Assembly (NCBI RefSeq): GCF_030530965.1
Contig: NZ_JAUMTY010000006.1
Coordinates: forward strand, 53,872 to 65,326
Reading direction: 5' to 3'
Origin: Corynebacterium sp.
GTDB taxonomy: Bacteria; Actinomycetota; Actinomycetes; Mycobacteriales; Mycobacteriaceae
DNA length: 11,455 nt
The position numbers and the translations under genes were made by a program. Below the pieces are notes generated by a model. The model was not told where the DNA came from and ran no database searches. It saw nothing but the letters and a program-made list of their open reading frames with translations. This document shows positions 1-7,398 of the stretch, piece by piece (positions within the stretch are counted from its first letter, which is position 1; each line of letters opens with the position of its first letter).

Positions 1-630
1 TACGGCGCGAGCTGGACAACCACCTGCGAGTGGGCCGCCCGTTTGCGCACTATTCGCCCTACTATTGACGTCACCGGCCTGGAGATCGACCCCGAACGCG
101 TCCTCCCCGACCGCGATGGGGTTCATTTCGCGCTCGGCGGGTTTGAGCTGGCCGGGCTGCGCCCGCACCTGGTCCGCGCATTCAATGTGCTGCGACAATA
201 CGATGTCGCGGATGTTCACGCCGCGTGGGACACGATGCAATCCCGACTCGCTCCGGGCGGGCACATCATCGAAGGGACCTGCGACGAACTCGGCCGCCGG
301 TGCTCGTGGATTCTCCTCGACGCCGACGGGCCGCGCACGCTGACCCTCGCATGGGATCCTTTCGACGTTGAGAAACCCTCTGACCTGGCCGAACGTCTGC
401 CTAAAGTTTTGATCCACCGCAATGTTCCGGGCGATCCTGTCCACGATCTGTTGATGACGCTCGACGACGCGTGGAACAGAACAGCGCCATTCGATGTGTA
501 CGGCCCCCGCGTCCGGTGGCGGGAAGCGCTGACCTACCTGCACAGATCTGGATTTCCCGTCGCTCCCCCGAGACGACGAATCCGCGATAACGTCATCACC
601 GTTCCATGGGATGCTGTTGCGGAAGGGTAA
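1..630 (+). CDS. class I SAM-dependent methyltransferase, 3' part (5' end outside window)
   Basis: The reading frame is open from base 1, so the gene starts before the window. The TTG at 43 is internal and 209 residues are visible. The stretch DVTGLEIDPERV looks like the strand-2 region of a Rossmann-type SAM methyltransferase, with the acidic residue that binds the ribose. It is followed by a strand-4 region (VRAFNVLRQYDVADVHAAW) and the strand-5 turn LAPGGHIIEGTCDE. The glycine-rich SAM loop would lie upstream and is not visible. The C-terminal part (WREALTYLHRSGFPV) would cap the fold. The substrate cannot be told. Base composition is high G+C, like the right flank, so this is probably ancestral chromosome next to the accessory block. 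The family call is an inference from fold-level motifs. Confidence 0.7.
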   Translation, partial: YGASWTTTCEWAARLRTIRPTIDVTGLEIDPERVLPDRDGVHFALGGFELAGLRPHLVRAFNVLRQYDVADVHAAWDTMQSRLAPGGHIIEGTCDELGRRCSWILLDADGPRTLTLAWDPFDVEKPSDLAERLPKVLIHRNVPGDPVHDLLMTLDDAWNRTAPFDVYGPRVRWREALTYLHRSGFPVAPPRRRIRDNVITVPWDAVAEG

Positions 631-663
631 GATCGGTGAGAAAGCAGTGTCGAAAAGATAACA

Positions 664-717
664 GGGAGGCTTTCCTCCATTAACCGCCCCCCATTTGAAG
701 AGCAAAGGTTAACCTCC
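664..717. repeat. mutually exclusive hairpins downstream of the methyltransferase gene
   Basis: GGAGG at 665-669 can pair with CCTCC at 674-678 in a small hairpin with a CTTT loop. Alternatively it can pair with CCTCC at 713-717, in which case TTAACC (680-685) can also pair with GGTTAA (707-712), leaving the first hairpin as a bulge. AGGTTAACCT (706-715) is itself palindromic. The pairings are read directly. Any role in 3'-end formation or mRNA stability is only a guess, since no T-run follows. Confidence 0.35.
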
Positions 718-745
718 AATACTCTCTGGGAAAGGGGTCGTCAAC

Positions 746-865
746 GGTGTCCTCATGCCGGACTTCACTCACGAAGACGGGATGAGGTGAGCTCATATTC
801 CCCTTATTCGGAAATCATGTAGCCGAGCGAGCCGAATACTTGAACACACGTCATATGAGGACACC
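746..865. repeat. 120-bp segment with 11-bp terminal inverted repeats (possible MITE or insertion remnant)
   Basis: GGTGTCCTCAT at 746-756 is matched exactly by its reverse complement ATGAGGACACC at 855-865. The bases just outside are AAC on both sides (743-745 and 866-868), which could be a 3-bp target duplication. Inside, TATTCGG (805-811) pairs with CCGAATA (832-838), and ATGAG (782-786) pairs with CTCAT (792-796). No open frame encodes a transposase. Size and ends fit a non-autonomous miniature element, but a single copy is visible. A chance inverted repeat or a regulatory structure is possible. Confidence 0.3.
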
Positions 866-937
866 AACTGCCTCTTCTCCGGCTTGACTTGCAGGTTCCA
901 CAACTTCGAAGGCTATGTCTACTGTCATTCATTCGGG

Positions 938-3274
938 CTAGGTCAATATCACTATCCCCTTATCTCCGTCGATGGATATAGTTTGACCGTCAGTAATACT
1001 GGTGGTTGCTTCCGCTGTCCCCATCACTGCCGGGATACCATATTCTCTGGCGACGATAGAGGCATGCGATAGACGGCCACCCGTGTCCGAGACAACTCCC
1101 GCAGCCAGGTTGAACAGGGGTGTCCACGACGGATCAGTGTACTGGCATACGAGTATGTCGCCAGGTTCGAGAAGACCGAATTCATCCGGACTAGTGACGA
1201 TGCGAGCTCGGCCTGTGACCTTTCCCGGACTTCCTGCTGCGCCTTTAATAGTCTTGTCTTTATTTGTAGGCGCCGCCTGAACCCACCAAGCACTAGCGGC
1301 AGTAGGCCGCGCGTGCGCTCTAGCTGTCGCTTTGTTAAAGCTATGTTCAGGAGTAAGTACTCCGTCGAGAATTGATCCTATTTCTTCAATTGTCAGATAC
1401 TTAATGAAGTCGGTAGCCGGCAAAAAGCGTCGCAGCGTTAGCCTTCGGGCGATCTCATCAGTCACCCTGCGGGCGATGACATAAGCCTCTTCGATAAGGT
1501 AAACCGACGCTTCTCTTGCAGTGTGTCCATAACGCCACGTGGAAAGAGTACGAGCAAATCCAGCACGCAGGAATTTAGGTAGTCGATGTGTAATCGTGTT
1601 TGCTAATTGCTCGTGTGACTGTGGCGTGCGGTTCATGCGCCCTGGTCGAATAGCGTCAATCGTTGCCTTGAGAGCATCGGGATTCTCTTGCCATGAACGG
1701 TGTGAGAAGGGCAGGTACATTTGGGGAGTCCTAGCGCCATAGCGTCCAAGGAACTGACCGAACTTGTCATTGAATTCTGGGCTCTCCGGATCCAAGGTAG
1801 CAAGGGTTCGTAGACCTTGGTTAATATCGGCGGTGACAAAGGAGAGATCGTTTAAGAGGTCGTAAGGGGTAAGGTCTGACCGCCTGGCTAATCTGAGGTA
1901 AAAACCCAAACGGATGCCGGTAAATTGAGCCGGTCCAACGAAATCAAGGAAACGCGTTTTTGCAATCTCATTAACGATACCGAGCACTCTGTTAAGCAGC
2001 GGAATAAGCTCTTGGTCCGGGATGCTATCTAGATTGGACGGTAAGGCGTCGGAAAGCCTAGCCCTAAAATGCTGTTCCACCACCGGCCACGTGGCAGGAT
2101 CTGGTCCCGAGTAAAAGAGTAGTCGGACAATGCGCCAGTTGAGTTTAACGTCAGGGTAACTCACACTGATCGCACCGTCTCCAGTCATATTAATCAACCG
2201 TTCGATTGGACTGTAAACAATGCCAATGCTGGACATCACGGACTGTAACTGGTGATGCATCGGGATAATCGCGGCTAGGTCTAGGGGAAACGGACCTGGA
2301 TAGTGCTCGATGAGATCTGTGTGAAAGAGAACTGATGCTTTAGCAATTCGACGGCCCGTGACTGTCGCAGTCGGAGTCTTATGATTGGGTGTGTGTTTGA
2401 CTTTCGTAGTAATCGGGCGAGCTTGAAGGAGCCACAATTCTCCGTTGGCGTAGGCCCATTCAATGTCCATCGGCGTGCCAAACTTTCGTTCGATGTCCCT
2501 TCCAAGTTGCGCTAAAGCTAGAACCTGTTTGTCCTCCAAGCACAGCCGCTGTTGATTCCGTTGTGATACGTCGGTCTGACGAATGGCCGCACCAATCCGG
2601 TCTATACGGATCTTCTTTGCACCCAATGTCCTCTCGATAATCTCTCCTGGGGTGGCACGGTATTCATCTGGTGATACTGCACCGGATACGATACTCTCGC
2701 CGAGGCCCCAGGAGGCATTAATGAGTACCTCGCAATCACCTGTAATCGGGTTCTGAGTAAACATGACACCGGCTGTGTCTGCATCGACAAGGCGCTGAAC
2801 CACAACCGATAAAGCGACGTTGAGGTGGTCAAATCCATTAAGCTCGCGATACTGAATCGCCCGTTCAGTCCACAATGAACCCCAGCATCGACGAACCGCG
2901 TTCATGATCTCGTTTGGTCCAGTTACTCCCAGGTAGGTTTCTTGTTGCCCAGCAAAGGAGGCCGTGGGGAGGTCTTCAGCGGTCGCCGATGACCGGACTG
3001 CGACAGGGGAGTTATCTCCCCACTGTTTAAGGCGTGCGCGAAGCTCTCGCTCAAGAGTTTTCGGTATCGGTTGGGTCTCGATGGCAGAACGTACCGCTTT
3101 TGAGCTTTCAGCGAGCAAAGCTCTGATATCGATTTCCGCAACTAGATCTCGATAGACGTCTGCAGTAATAACAAATCCATCGGGCACCGGATAACCGGCA
3201 CGCTGTAGTTCACCAAGGTTGACAGATTTCCCGCCACCCGAGGCGAGAGTAGCGTCCTTGAAGTCAATGATCAT
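938..3274 (-). CDS. PEP/pyruvate-binding phosphotransferase, rifampin phosphotransferase (Rph)-like
   Basis: The 778-residue protein has the three-part layout of Rph-type dikinases. The N-terminal ATP-grasp domain (about 1-289) shows GGGKSVNLGEL (13-22), VRSSATAEDL (93-102), FAGQQETY (107-114), FTQNPITGD, GLGESIVSGAVSPD and the closing LLQARPIT. The central helical domain (about 300-660) is divergent and is where Rph binds its drug. The C-terminal swivelling domain has GSPGKVTGRARIV (681-693) and GGRLSHASIVAREYGIPAV, with catalytic His737. In this family ATP phosphorylates the His, which passes phosphate to the substrate. Known Rph proteins are about 860 residues, so this one is shorter, mostly in the middle. 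I chose ATG 3274 over the TTG at 3286: GGAGGG sits just ahead of it, and it gives a 4-nt ATGA overlap with the exporter gene. Resistance to a rifamycin or another hydroxylated drug is inferred. A pyruvate/water dikinase-like metabolic role is less likely given the neighbours. Confidence 0.85.
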   Translation of the reverse strand: MIIDFKDATLASGGGKSVNLGELQRAGYPVPDGFVITADVYRDLVAEIDIRALLAESSKAVRSAIETQPIPKTLERELRARLKQWGDNSPVAVRSSATAEDLPTASFAGQQETYLGVTGPNEIMNAVRRCWGSLWTERAIQYRELNGFDHLNVALSVVVQRLVDADTAGVMFTQNPITGDCEVLINASWGLGESIVSGAVSPDEYRATPGEIIERTLGAKKIRIDRIGAAIRQTDVSQRNQQRLCLEDKQVLALAQLGRDIERKFGTPMDIEWAYANGELWLLQARPITTKVKHTPNHKTPTATVTGRRIAKASVLFHTDLIEHYPGPFPLDLAAIIPMHHQLQSVMSSIGIVYSPIERLINMTGDGAISVSYPDVKLNWRIVRLLFYSGPDPATWPVVEQHFRARLSDALPSNLDSIPDQELIPLLNRVLGIVNEIAKTRFLDFVGPAQFTGIRLGFYLRLARRSDLTPYDLLNDLSFVTADINQGLRTLATLDPESPEFNDKFGQFLGRYGARTPQMYLPFSHRSWQENPDALKATIDAIRPGRMNRTPQSHEQLANTITHRLPKFLRAGFARTLSTWRYGHTAREASVYLIEEAYVIARRVTDEIARRLTLRRFLPATDFIKYLTIEEIGSILDGVLTPEHSFNKATARAHARPTAASAWWVQAAPTNKDKTIKGAAGSPGKVTGRARIVTSPDEFGLLEPGDILVCQYTDPSWTPLFNLAAGVVSDTGGRLSHASIVAREYGIPAVMGTAEATTSITDGQTISIDGDKGIVILT

Positions 3275-4434
3275 GTGTCCCTCCAAGAGACAAGTAGCCC
3301 GATAGCGGCAGCTGCCATGAGACAGCAGAGCATGGCCACAGTAGCAGTATGAGACGACGTCGAAACGAAGAAAACACCGACTGCCGGAACTAGCACCCCA
3401 GCCCCTGCGTGGCGGGCGAACTGAACTGAAGATGACGCCGCTGCGACATTTTTTACACTAACGATCGACTGGATTCGCGTAAGTATGACCGGAACTATCA
3501 ACCCACATCCGAAGCCCAGACCGACTGGTCCCACCACGAAAGCAGTAACGCTCCCCAGTGTCATCACGGCTCCAGCACCAAGAATCAATAGCCAACAAGC
3601 AGTCACAACATACCGTGATCCGATGGCTATACCGGCCATAGCGCTACCGATTGCAGAACCTACCAACATGGGAAGTAACCGAGTACCAATCTGGCTAGCA
3701 TTCAACTCATGTTCGGAGGCCATTATCCAGGGTAAATATGTAACTGCTGCGACCAGGATTCCTCCACTGAGGAAAACCACAATCAACGGACCTACTCTTT
3801 CGCTAAGAAGAACCGGTGTAGCGGTGTCTCGACCACTAACATGCCACCATCGTGACTGACGGGGCATCGCTGGCATCGAGAAGGCTGCGAGCACCCAGCA
3901 AGCAATAGCAAATGGGATAGTTACTGCGACTGCCCAACGGAACCCCAACGTGTCAGTAGCCCATCCACCCCATATCGGTCCGGTGCCCAAGGCTAGGGCT
4001 TGAATGGCGCCCAGAAAACCAAATAGTCTAACGCGCCGCACATCGCTCGCTATCTGACCGACGATTCCTAGGGCCGCAGGAACTAAGGTTCCGGCTCCCA
4101 AGCCTTGCACGGTTCGCGAACAAATTAGGTACCTCATGCCAGGGGAAAAACACACTCCGAGTGTTCCAAGAATGAACAATCCCATACCTGTTGGATACAT
4201 GGGACGGGGCCCGAGCCGATCCGTTGTAACGCCAGCCCAAAGCAATATCACGGTTAATGCAACCAGGTAGGATCCTGCGACCCAACCAAATAATTCCTCA
4301 TGACCCAGGTGAAACACGATTGTCGGTGTTGCGGTTGCCAAGAGAGTCTGCTGAACCGTGGAGGTGAACATCCCAAGTGCAGCACAGCACACCGCTAACG
4401 GCACCGAGCTGAATTGGGAGATTCGTGTTGACAT
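3271..4434 (-). CDS. MFS drug exporter, DHA (multidrug) type
   Basis: The 387-residue integral membrane protein has about 12 hydrophobic segments. The first runs through SVPLAVCCAALGMFTS and the last through TATVAMLCCLMAAAAIGLLV. The loop after helix 2 reads GVTTDRLGPRPMY, a motif-A form typical of the major facilitator superfamily. GFLGAIQALALGTGPIWGGW in helix 5 matches the glycine/proline-rich antiporter motif C of drug:H+ antiporters. The N-terminal TVQQTLLATATPTI resembles the drug-efflux motif of DHA2 members, although those usually have 14 helices. I chose ATG 4434 over GTG 4437 because GGAG at 4440-4443 lies 5 nt before the ATG and only 2 nt before the GTG. The gene overlaps the tetR stop by 1 nt (TGATG) and the phosphotransferase start by 4 nt, so translation is probably coupled. 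Efflux of the drug sensed by the TetR protein is inferred. Confidence 0.85.
   Translation of the reverse strand: MSTRISQFSSVPLAVCCAALGMFTSTVQQTLLATATPTIVFHLGHEELFGWVAGSYLVALTVILLWAGVTTDRLGPRPMYPTGMGLFILGTLGVCFSPGMRYLICSRTVQGLGAGTLVPAALGIVGQIASDVRRVRLFGFLGAIQALALGTGPIWGGWATDTLGFRWAVAVTIPFAIACWVLAAFSMPAMPRQSRWWHVSGRDTATPVLLSERVGPLIVVFLSGGILVAAVTYLPWIMASEHELNASQIGTRLLPMLVGSAIGSAMAGIAIGSRYVVTACWLLILGAGAVMTLGSVTAFVVGPVGLGFGCGLIVPVILTRIQSIVSVKNVAAASSSVQFARHAGAGVLVPAVGVFFVSTSSHTATVAMLCCLMAAAAIGLLVSWRDT
3279..3284 (-). promoter_or_regulatory. Shine-Dalgarno site deciding the phosphotransferase start
   Basis: On the minus strand, GGAGGG is followed by ACAC and then ATG at 3274. This is strong anti-16S complementarity at a suitable distance. 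It lies inside the end of the exporter gene and rules out the upstream TTG, which overlaps the site itself. Confidence 0.75.
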
Positions 4435-5015
4435 CACGACTCCAAAGCAGACAATGCAAGTTCAAGCTGAGCATCTAGCGAATCGGATAGGTTCACTTTC
4501 TGAGGATCCCGTGCCCACAAAGCAACCGGAACAAAATAAGCCGAAGCTAAAAGAGTTAGCGCCGGTTGAAATTTAACAGGACGAAATTCGTGCGATTCAA
4601 TCCCGGAAGTAAGTATGTCTCCGAAAAGTTTTAAAAGATCTGGCGTCGATGACTGAACGTCCGCGCGTGTCAGCGAAGATAACCGTGCAATGCACATCTG
4701 GCGAGCGAGTGCCTCGTTGTCCTCAAACCATGTTGCAGCCGACGTAAAGATGTGACGGAGTCGATCAGCGGATCGTTCACTAGGATCATCGGCTTCCACC
4801 ATGATGGCTAAGACCTGCTCCCCTAGAAAAGAGAGTACATCTTGCTTGGTCGAAAAATATGTGAAGAACGTACCTTTGCCAATGTCAGCAGCCTCCGAAA
4901 TTTGTGCGACTGATGCCTGTTCAAACCCCTGCTCAAGGAACAGATTCAACGCAGCTTCGATAATTCGTTTCCGCGTCGCCTCCATGCGGCGGTTAACTCG
5001 ATCGCTAACGGTCAT
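4434..5015 (-). CDS. TetR/AcrR-family transcriptional repressor
   Basis: The 193-residue length is normal for the family. The N-terminal domain (about residues 10-57) is a classic TetR helix-turn-helix: TRKRIIEAALNLFLEQGF, then ASVAQISEAADIGKGTFFTYF with recognition helix IGKGTFFTYF, then STKQDVL. The C-terminal two thirds are helical and divergent and would form the ligand pocket and dimer face. It is the first gene of the operon, with an exporter and a phosphotransferase behind it, which is the usual layout of ligand-induced drug resistance units. No Shine-Dalgarno precedes ATG 5015, and the -10 box ends 6 nt before the ATG, so the mRNA is probably leaderless. A 26-bp palindrome overlies the promoter, arguing for autorepression. 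The ligand is unknown. Confidence 0.92.
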   Translation of the reverse strand: MTVSDRVNRRMEATRKRIIEAALNLFLEQGFEQASVAQISEAADIGKGTFFTYFSTKQDVLSFLGEQVLAIMVEADDPSERSADRLRHIFTSAATWFEDNEALARQMCIARLSSLTRADVQSSTPDLLKLFGDILTSGIESHEFRPVKFQPALTLLASAYFVPVALWARDPQKVNLSDSLDAQLELALSALES

Positions 5016-5021
5016 AAAAAT

Positions 5022-5050
5022 AGAGTAGCATTAAAATTGACCATGGTCAT
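5022..5050 (-). promoter_or_regulatory. tetR operon promoter, probably leaderless
   Basis: On the minus strand, a -35 box ATGACC (5050-5045, 4/6 to TTGACA) is separated by 17 nt from a -10 box TACTCT (5027-5022). The -10 has an upstream TGC that resembles an extended -10. Six bases lie between the -10 and ATG 5015, so transcription should begin at or next to the start codon. Leaderless mRNAs are common in corynebacteria and mycobacteria. The start point is inferred from spacing only. Confidence 0.6.
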
Positions 5051-5056
5051 TTTTAA
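5031..5056. promoter_or_regulatory. candidate TetR operator, 26-bp palindrome
   Basis: The centre TGACCATGGTCA (5038-5049) is a perfect 12-bp palindrome. It continues outward as TTAAAA (5031-5036) against TTTTAA (5051-5056), with only the pair 5037/5050 failing. It covers the -35 box and most of the spacer of the tetR promoter, so a bound dimer would block RNA polymerase. No second copy was seen in the window. Binding by the adjacent TetR protein is inferred from position and symmetry. Confidence 0.65.
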
Positions 5057-5287
5057 AACCGTTCTCCCATGTGTGCACTTACGTCATCTAAAAATCCTAT
5101 AAGTCCTCATAAACAGACTTACGATCCGACGCTGATCCCCCTCCAACCCGATAGCCATATCTCCGCTTTTCTTTACACGAGCCCACGCAGATCATTTACT
5201 TCTAGCATCGACAAATACTCGTCCACCTCGCTCAGAAACAGCTACCAACAGACCTATTACCAATAAACTAGCCGTCTGTAGTCCTAC
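5057..5287. other. A+T-rich intergenic region between tetR promoter and the orphan gene
   Basis: No gene is supported. A 65-codon + strand frame (5069-5266) has no ribosome site and a low-complexity Ser/Thr/Tyr/Gln-rich product. Just downstream of the orphan gene's stop, ACAGAC (5248-5253) and GTCTGT (5274-5279) could form a weak 6-bp stem with a 20-nt loop and no T-run. This is a poor terminator at best. Confidence 0.5.
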
Positions 5288-7243
5288 TCAATCCAGTCGC
5301 TCGAGTTGTATATAGGCTGGTAGAAGTCCAAAAACTGGATGGTATCCAGTAGCCGTGACCCACTGGTGAAGGTTCGAGCATTCGGTCACGTTAACGACCT
5401 GACAGGCAATGTGTAAGCCAGGAAAATGGGTTGCACAGATCTGATTCACGGCGTCGATAAGGCCTTGAATATCTGCATCAGGCTCCGCATCTTCTGCACC
5501 GTCATCCCTACGCGCGATCGCCATCGTGATGCAGTGCTGAACAGTAGGTCCCGCTATCCGCGAATGCTTGACGCCAACCCACGAAACACCGAGGGGAACA
5601 CAGTCCCGGAGAGCTAAACGCACCGCAGTGAGTGAAATGGCCTGATCCGTGACAACATCGCTTCGAGCTCCGAGCGCCAATGGCCATAGGCACGGTAAGG
5701 CGTCCGAGTGAGATGCCCGGCGCGGATTACCTGGAGCCGTGTTGCCAGAGCCTGCACTATCCGTCACTGTCCGAACTTGGGCAGCAACTGGCGTTTCCGA
5801 GCACACTGTCCCAGCCCGCACTATCTCGACGGGGAAGTCTATCGATGGAGTAACTCCGAGTTCGTCCAAAACATCGCACACATCATGGATCACGTTGCCC
5901 AGTGGCGCAGTAGCGTCGACCTCCACGGTGAACAGCGGTCGATCTACCGAGTCACGCATTAACGACACAACATTGGGGTGGACCGCGCGCACGGTTGTTG
6001 TCGGGCTGGACGTGTGTGGTTCGCGATCCACAGAAATAGCGTCGAGTTCAGACTTGTCGCTCATTCCGGCTCGGACGTCGTCCGACAGTCCCCACGTCGC
6101 CAAAGATTCCCACATCACGGTCGGCGTGGCGTGTGCCCCAAGACAGTCAGGATCAGCCAAGGAACACTCGCGCTGTAACTGGCCAATAACCTCAGTCGGC
6201 CGGAGATAATCACCCCATCGAATACGGCGATCGATGAGAGTCCGACCTGGTGTAAACGAACGAGCCTCAATAACGCCGCTATCCGGATCACGATGCACGA
6301 CGACAGCCTTATGCTCTCGATTAGCCTGTGACTCTCCGCTCAACGGAGAGGCGACAGCCTCGGCCAAGAAGGTGGGGAAGCAAACGTCGGGCAGAATTCC
6401 TGTGTCCACCGGAATTCTGTAAAAAATGACCGGCGTCTGTTCAGCGTCGGGTTCGTGGACCGTGGAGGGACACGAAGAGTGGCGTCGGACATCGTGAAAG
6501 ACTGCTCGACAATCGACGGTACTCCCGAACGTGGTCGCGAACGCCTGAGCACGGTCTATGAGCCGCTCAACTACCCGCTCAGTGAAAACCGGATCCTCGG
6601 CGTGGACGTGCAAAGTGATGAGAGGAAAGAAAGATGCCGGTTCGATACCAGTCTGATGAGCAACGCTATACGCAAGACGCCCAAAGGCCATCGTGCCATC
6701 GGTGTGGTTGGCTCTGCCGGTCTCACTGTTCCTCTCAGTAAAACGACGCCCGTAAGCATGGGTGAGCTCCTGGATAGTGGAACCAGTCAAGTACTCACGC
6801 ACGGCCAAGGCGAGAAGGCCCAGCGGTTCGGCCAGATTCCAGGGCGGGATGTGCTCTGATAGCACTGCACCGGCTGTGGTTGTACTGAGCTGACGTGCCA
6901 CCACCAGCGACGCCTCCGGGCTGTAATCACGGGGAACATCACTGAAATCAACAACAGCAAAATCGCAGTTCGTGAGAGCACCGCCCGTTATGCGCAAATC
7001 CTGGTGGTAGACGTAGTCCAGCGCCGTTTCGTCGAGAGGTGAACCACCGAGAAGCCACTGGATATGCGTGTATTCTCGTTCGATGGTCTCGAGTGTCCGA
7101 GCACACCCTCCGGCGCTCTCGATCAAAATATGCCGTGCGGAACTCCCCGGCTTGATTGCCAGCCCGCGCGAGTGTCGGGGAATGGCCAGCCCACCGGTCC
7201 AGGCAGCAATTCCCATCCACCGGACATAATCGATAACCTTCAT
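5288..7243 (-). CDS. large protein of unknown function (651 aa)
   Basis: I do not recognise this protein. It is a full-length open frame with intact start and stop. Its base composition is intermediate (hand count 34/60 G+C at 6001-6060) and its codon use is sensible, so it is probably a real gene. It has no clear signal peptide. A mildly hydrophobic patch near residues 8-22 (RWMGIAAWTGGLAIP) is too weak to call a membrane anchor. Notable stretches are DFAVVDFSDVPRDYSPEASL, the alternating FFPLITLHVHAEDP, and RANHTDGTMAFG. The last faintly recalls the His-Asp-Gly core of CoA-dependent acyltransferase and condensation folds, but the usual HHxxxDG is absent and I do not assign it. The start ATG 7243 has only a weak AGG nearby. 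TAGGTT (7257-7252) fits a corynebacterial -10 and would give a very short or absent leader. It is read in the same direction as the tetR operon, with a 272-bp gap. Confidence 0.7.
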   Translation of the reverse strand: MKVIDYVRWMGIAAWTGGLAIPRHSRGLAIKPGSSARHILIESAGGCARTLETIEREYTHIQWLLGGSPLDETALDYVYHQDLRITGGALTNCDFAVVDFSDVPRDYSPEASLVVARQLSTTTAGAVLSEHIPPWNLAEPLGLLALAVREYLTGSTIQELTHAYGRRFTERNSETGRANHTDGTMAFGRLAYSVAHQTGIEPASFFPLITLHVHAEDPVFTERVVERLIDRAQAFATTFGSTVDCRAVFHDVRRHSSCPSTVHEPDAEQTPVIFYRIPVDTGILPDVCFPTFLAEAVASPLSGESQANREHKAVVVHRDPDSGVIEARSFTPGRTLIDRRIRWGDYLRPTEVIGQLQRECSLADPDCLGAHATPTVMWESLATWGLSDDVRAGMSDKSELDAISVDREPHTSSPTTTVRAVHPNVVSLMRDSVDRPLFTVEVDATAPLGNVIHDVCDVLDELGVTPSIDFPVEIVRAGTVCSETPVAAQVRTVTDSAGSGNTAPGNPRRASHSDALPCLWPLALGARSDVVTDQAISLTAVRLALRDCVPLGVSWVGVKHSRIAGPTVQHCITMAIARRDDGAEDAEPDADIQGLIDAVNQICATHFPGLHIACQVVNVTECSNLHQWVTATGYHPVFGLLPAYIQLERLD

Positions 7244-7398
7244 TACCTAAAAACCTAGTCCGCGAGGTCACAGAAACCGGCAGATATGCCCCGTAAACGC
7301 CCCTTACTCTGTGAATTTGCTGAATAGTTTTCTACAACATTCCTAAATACGGCATTTTCCCTTGCCGAGTCCCCACGATCTCCGGTTTACTTGTCCGC
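7244..7398. promoter_or_regulatory. divergent intergenic region between the orphan gene and the LmeA-like gene
   Basis: Both neighbours are transcribed away from this 155-bp region, so it must hold both promoters. The A+T-rich middle (about 7310-7350) contains several TAnnnT-like hexamers, but no well-spaced -35/-10 pair stands out in the + direction. On the minus strand TAGGTT (7257-7252) is a plausible -10 for the orphan gene, with a poor -35 (CCGGTT). Confidence 0.4.

Larger units (their letters stand above)
631..937. other. convergent intergenic region rich in inverted repeats
   Basis: No convincing gene lies between the methyltransferase stop and the stop of the phosphotransferase gene on the other strand. 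A possible 62-codon frame at 884-1072 runs antisense into the phosphotransferase and has no support. The region holds two groups of inverted repeats, listed separately (664-717 and 746-865). None is followed by a T-run on either strand, so no classical rho-independent terminator can be assigned to either converging gene. Local base composition shifts here from G+C-rich to more A+T-rich, so this may be the left boundary of an inserted block (inference). Confidence 0.6.

Noticed and set aside
866..937. tRNA gene or attachment-site remnant near the left edge of the AT-rich block
   Set aside because: GGTTCCACAACTTCGAAGG is vaguely T-arm-like, but no cloverleaf or acceptor stem can be drawn and no integrase is present.
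3275..3286. TTG start at 3286 for the phosphotransferase
   Set aside because: The TTG overlaps the GGAGGG ribosome site that serves ATG 3274.
3485..3859. 124-codon + strand frame inside the exporter gene
   Set aside because: Antisense shadow. The exporter has MFS motifs and a full set of membrane helices on the minus strand.
5016..5287. Rifamycin-associated element (RAE), the inverted motif found upstream of many rifamycin-inactivating genes
   Set aside because: I looked upstream of the operon and did not see its G+C-rich inverted motif. The palindrome present is a different, A+T-flanked sequence suited to TetR.
6455..6859. 134-codon + strand frame antisense to the orphan gene
   Set aside because: It has no ribosome site and no recognisable features, and the minus-strand frame is far longer and continuous.
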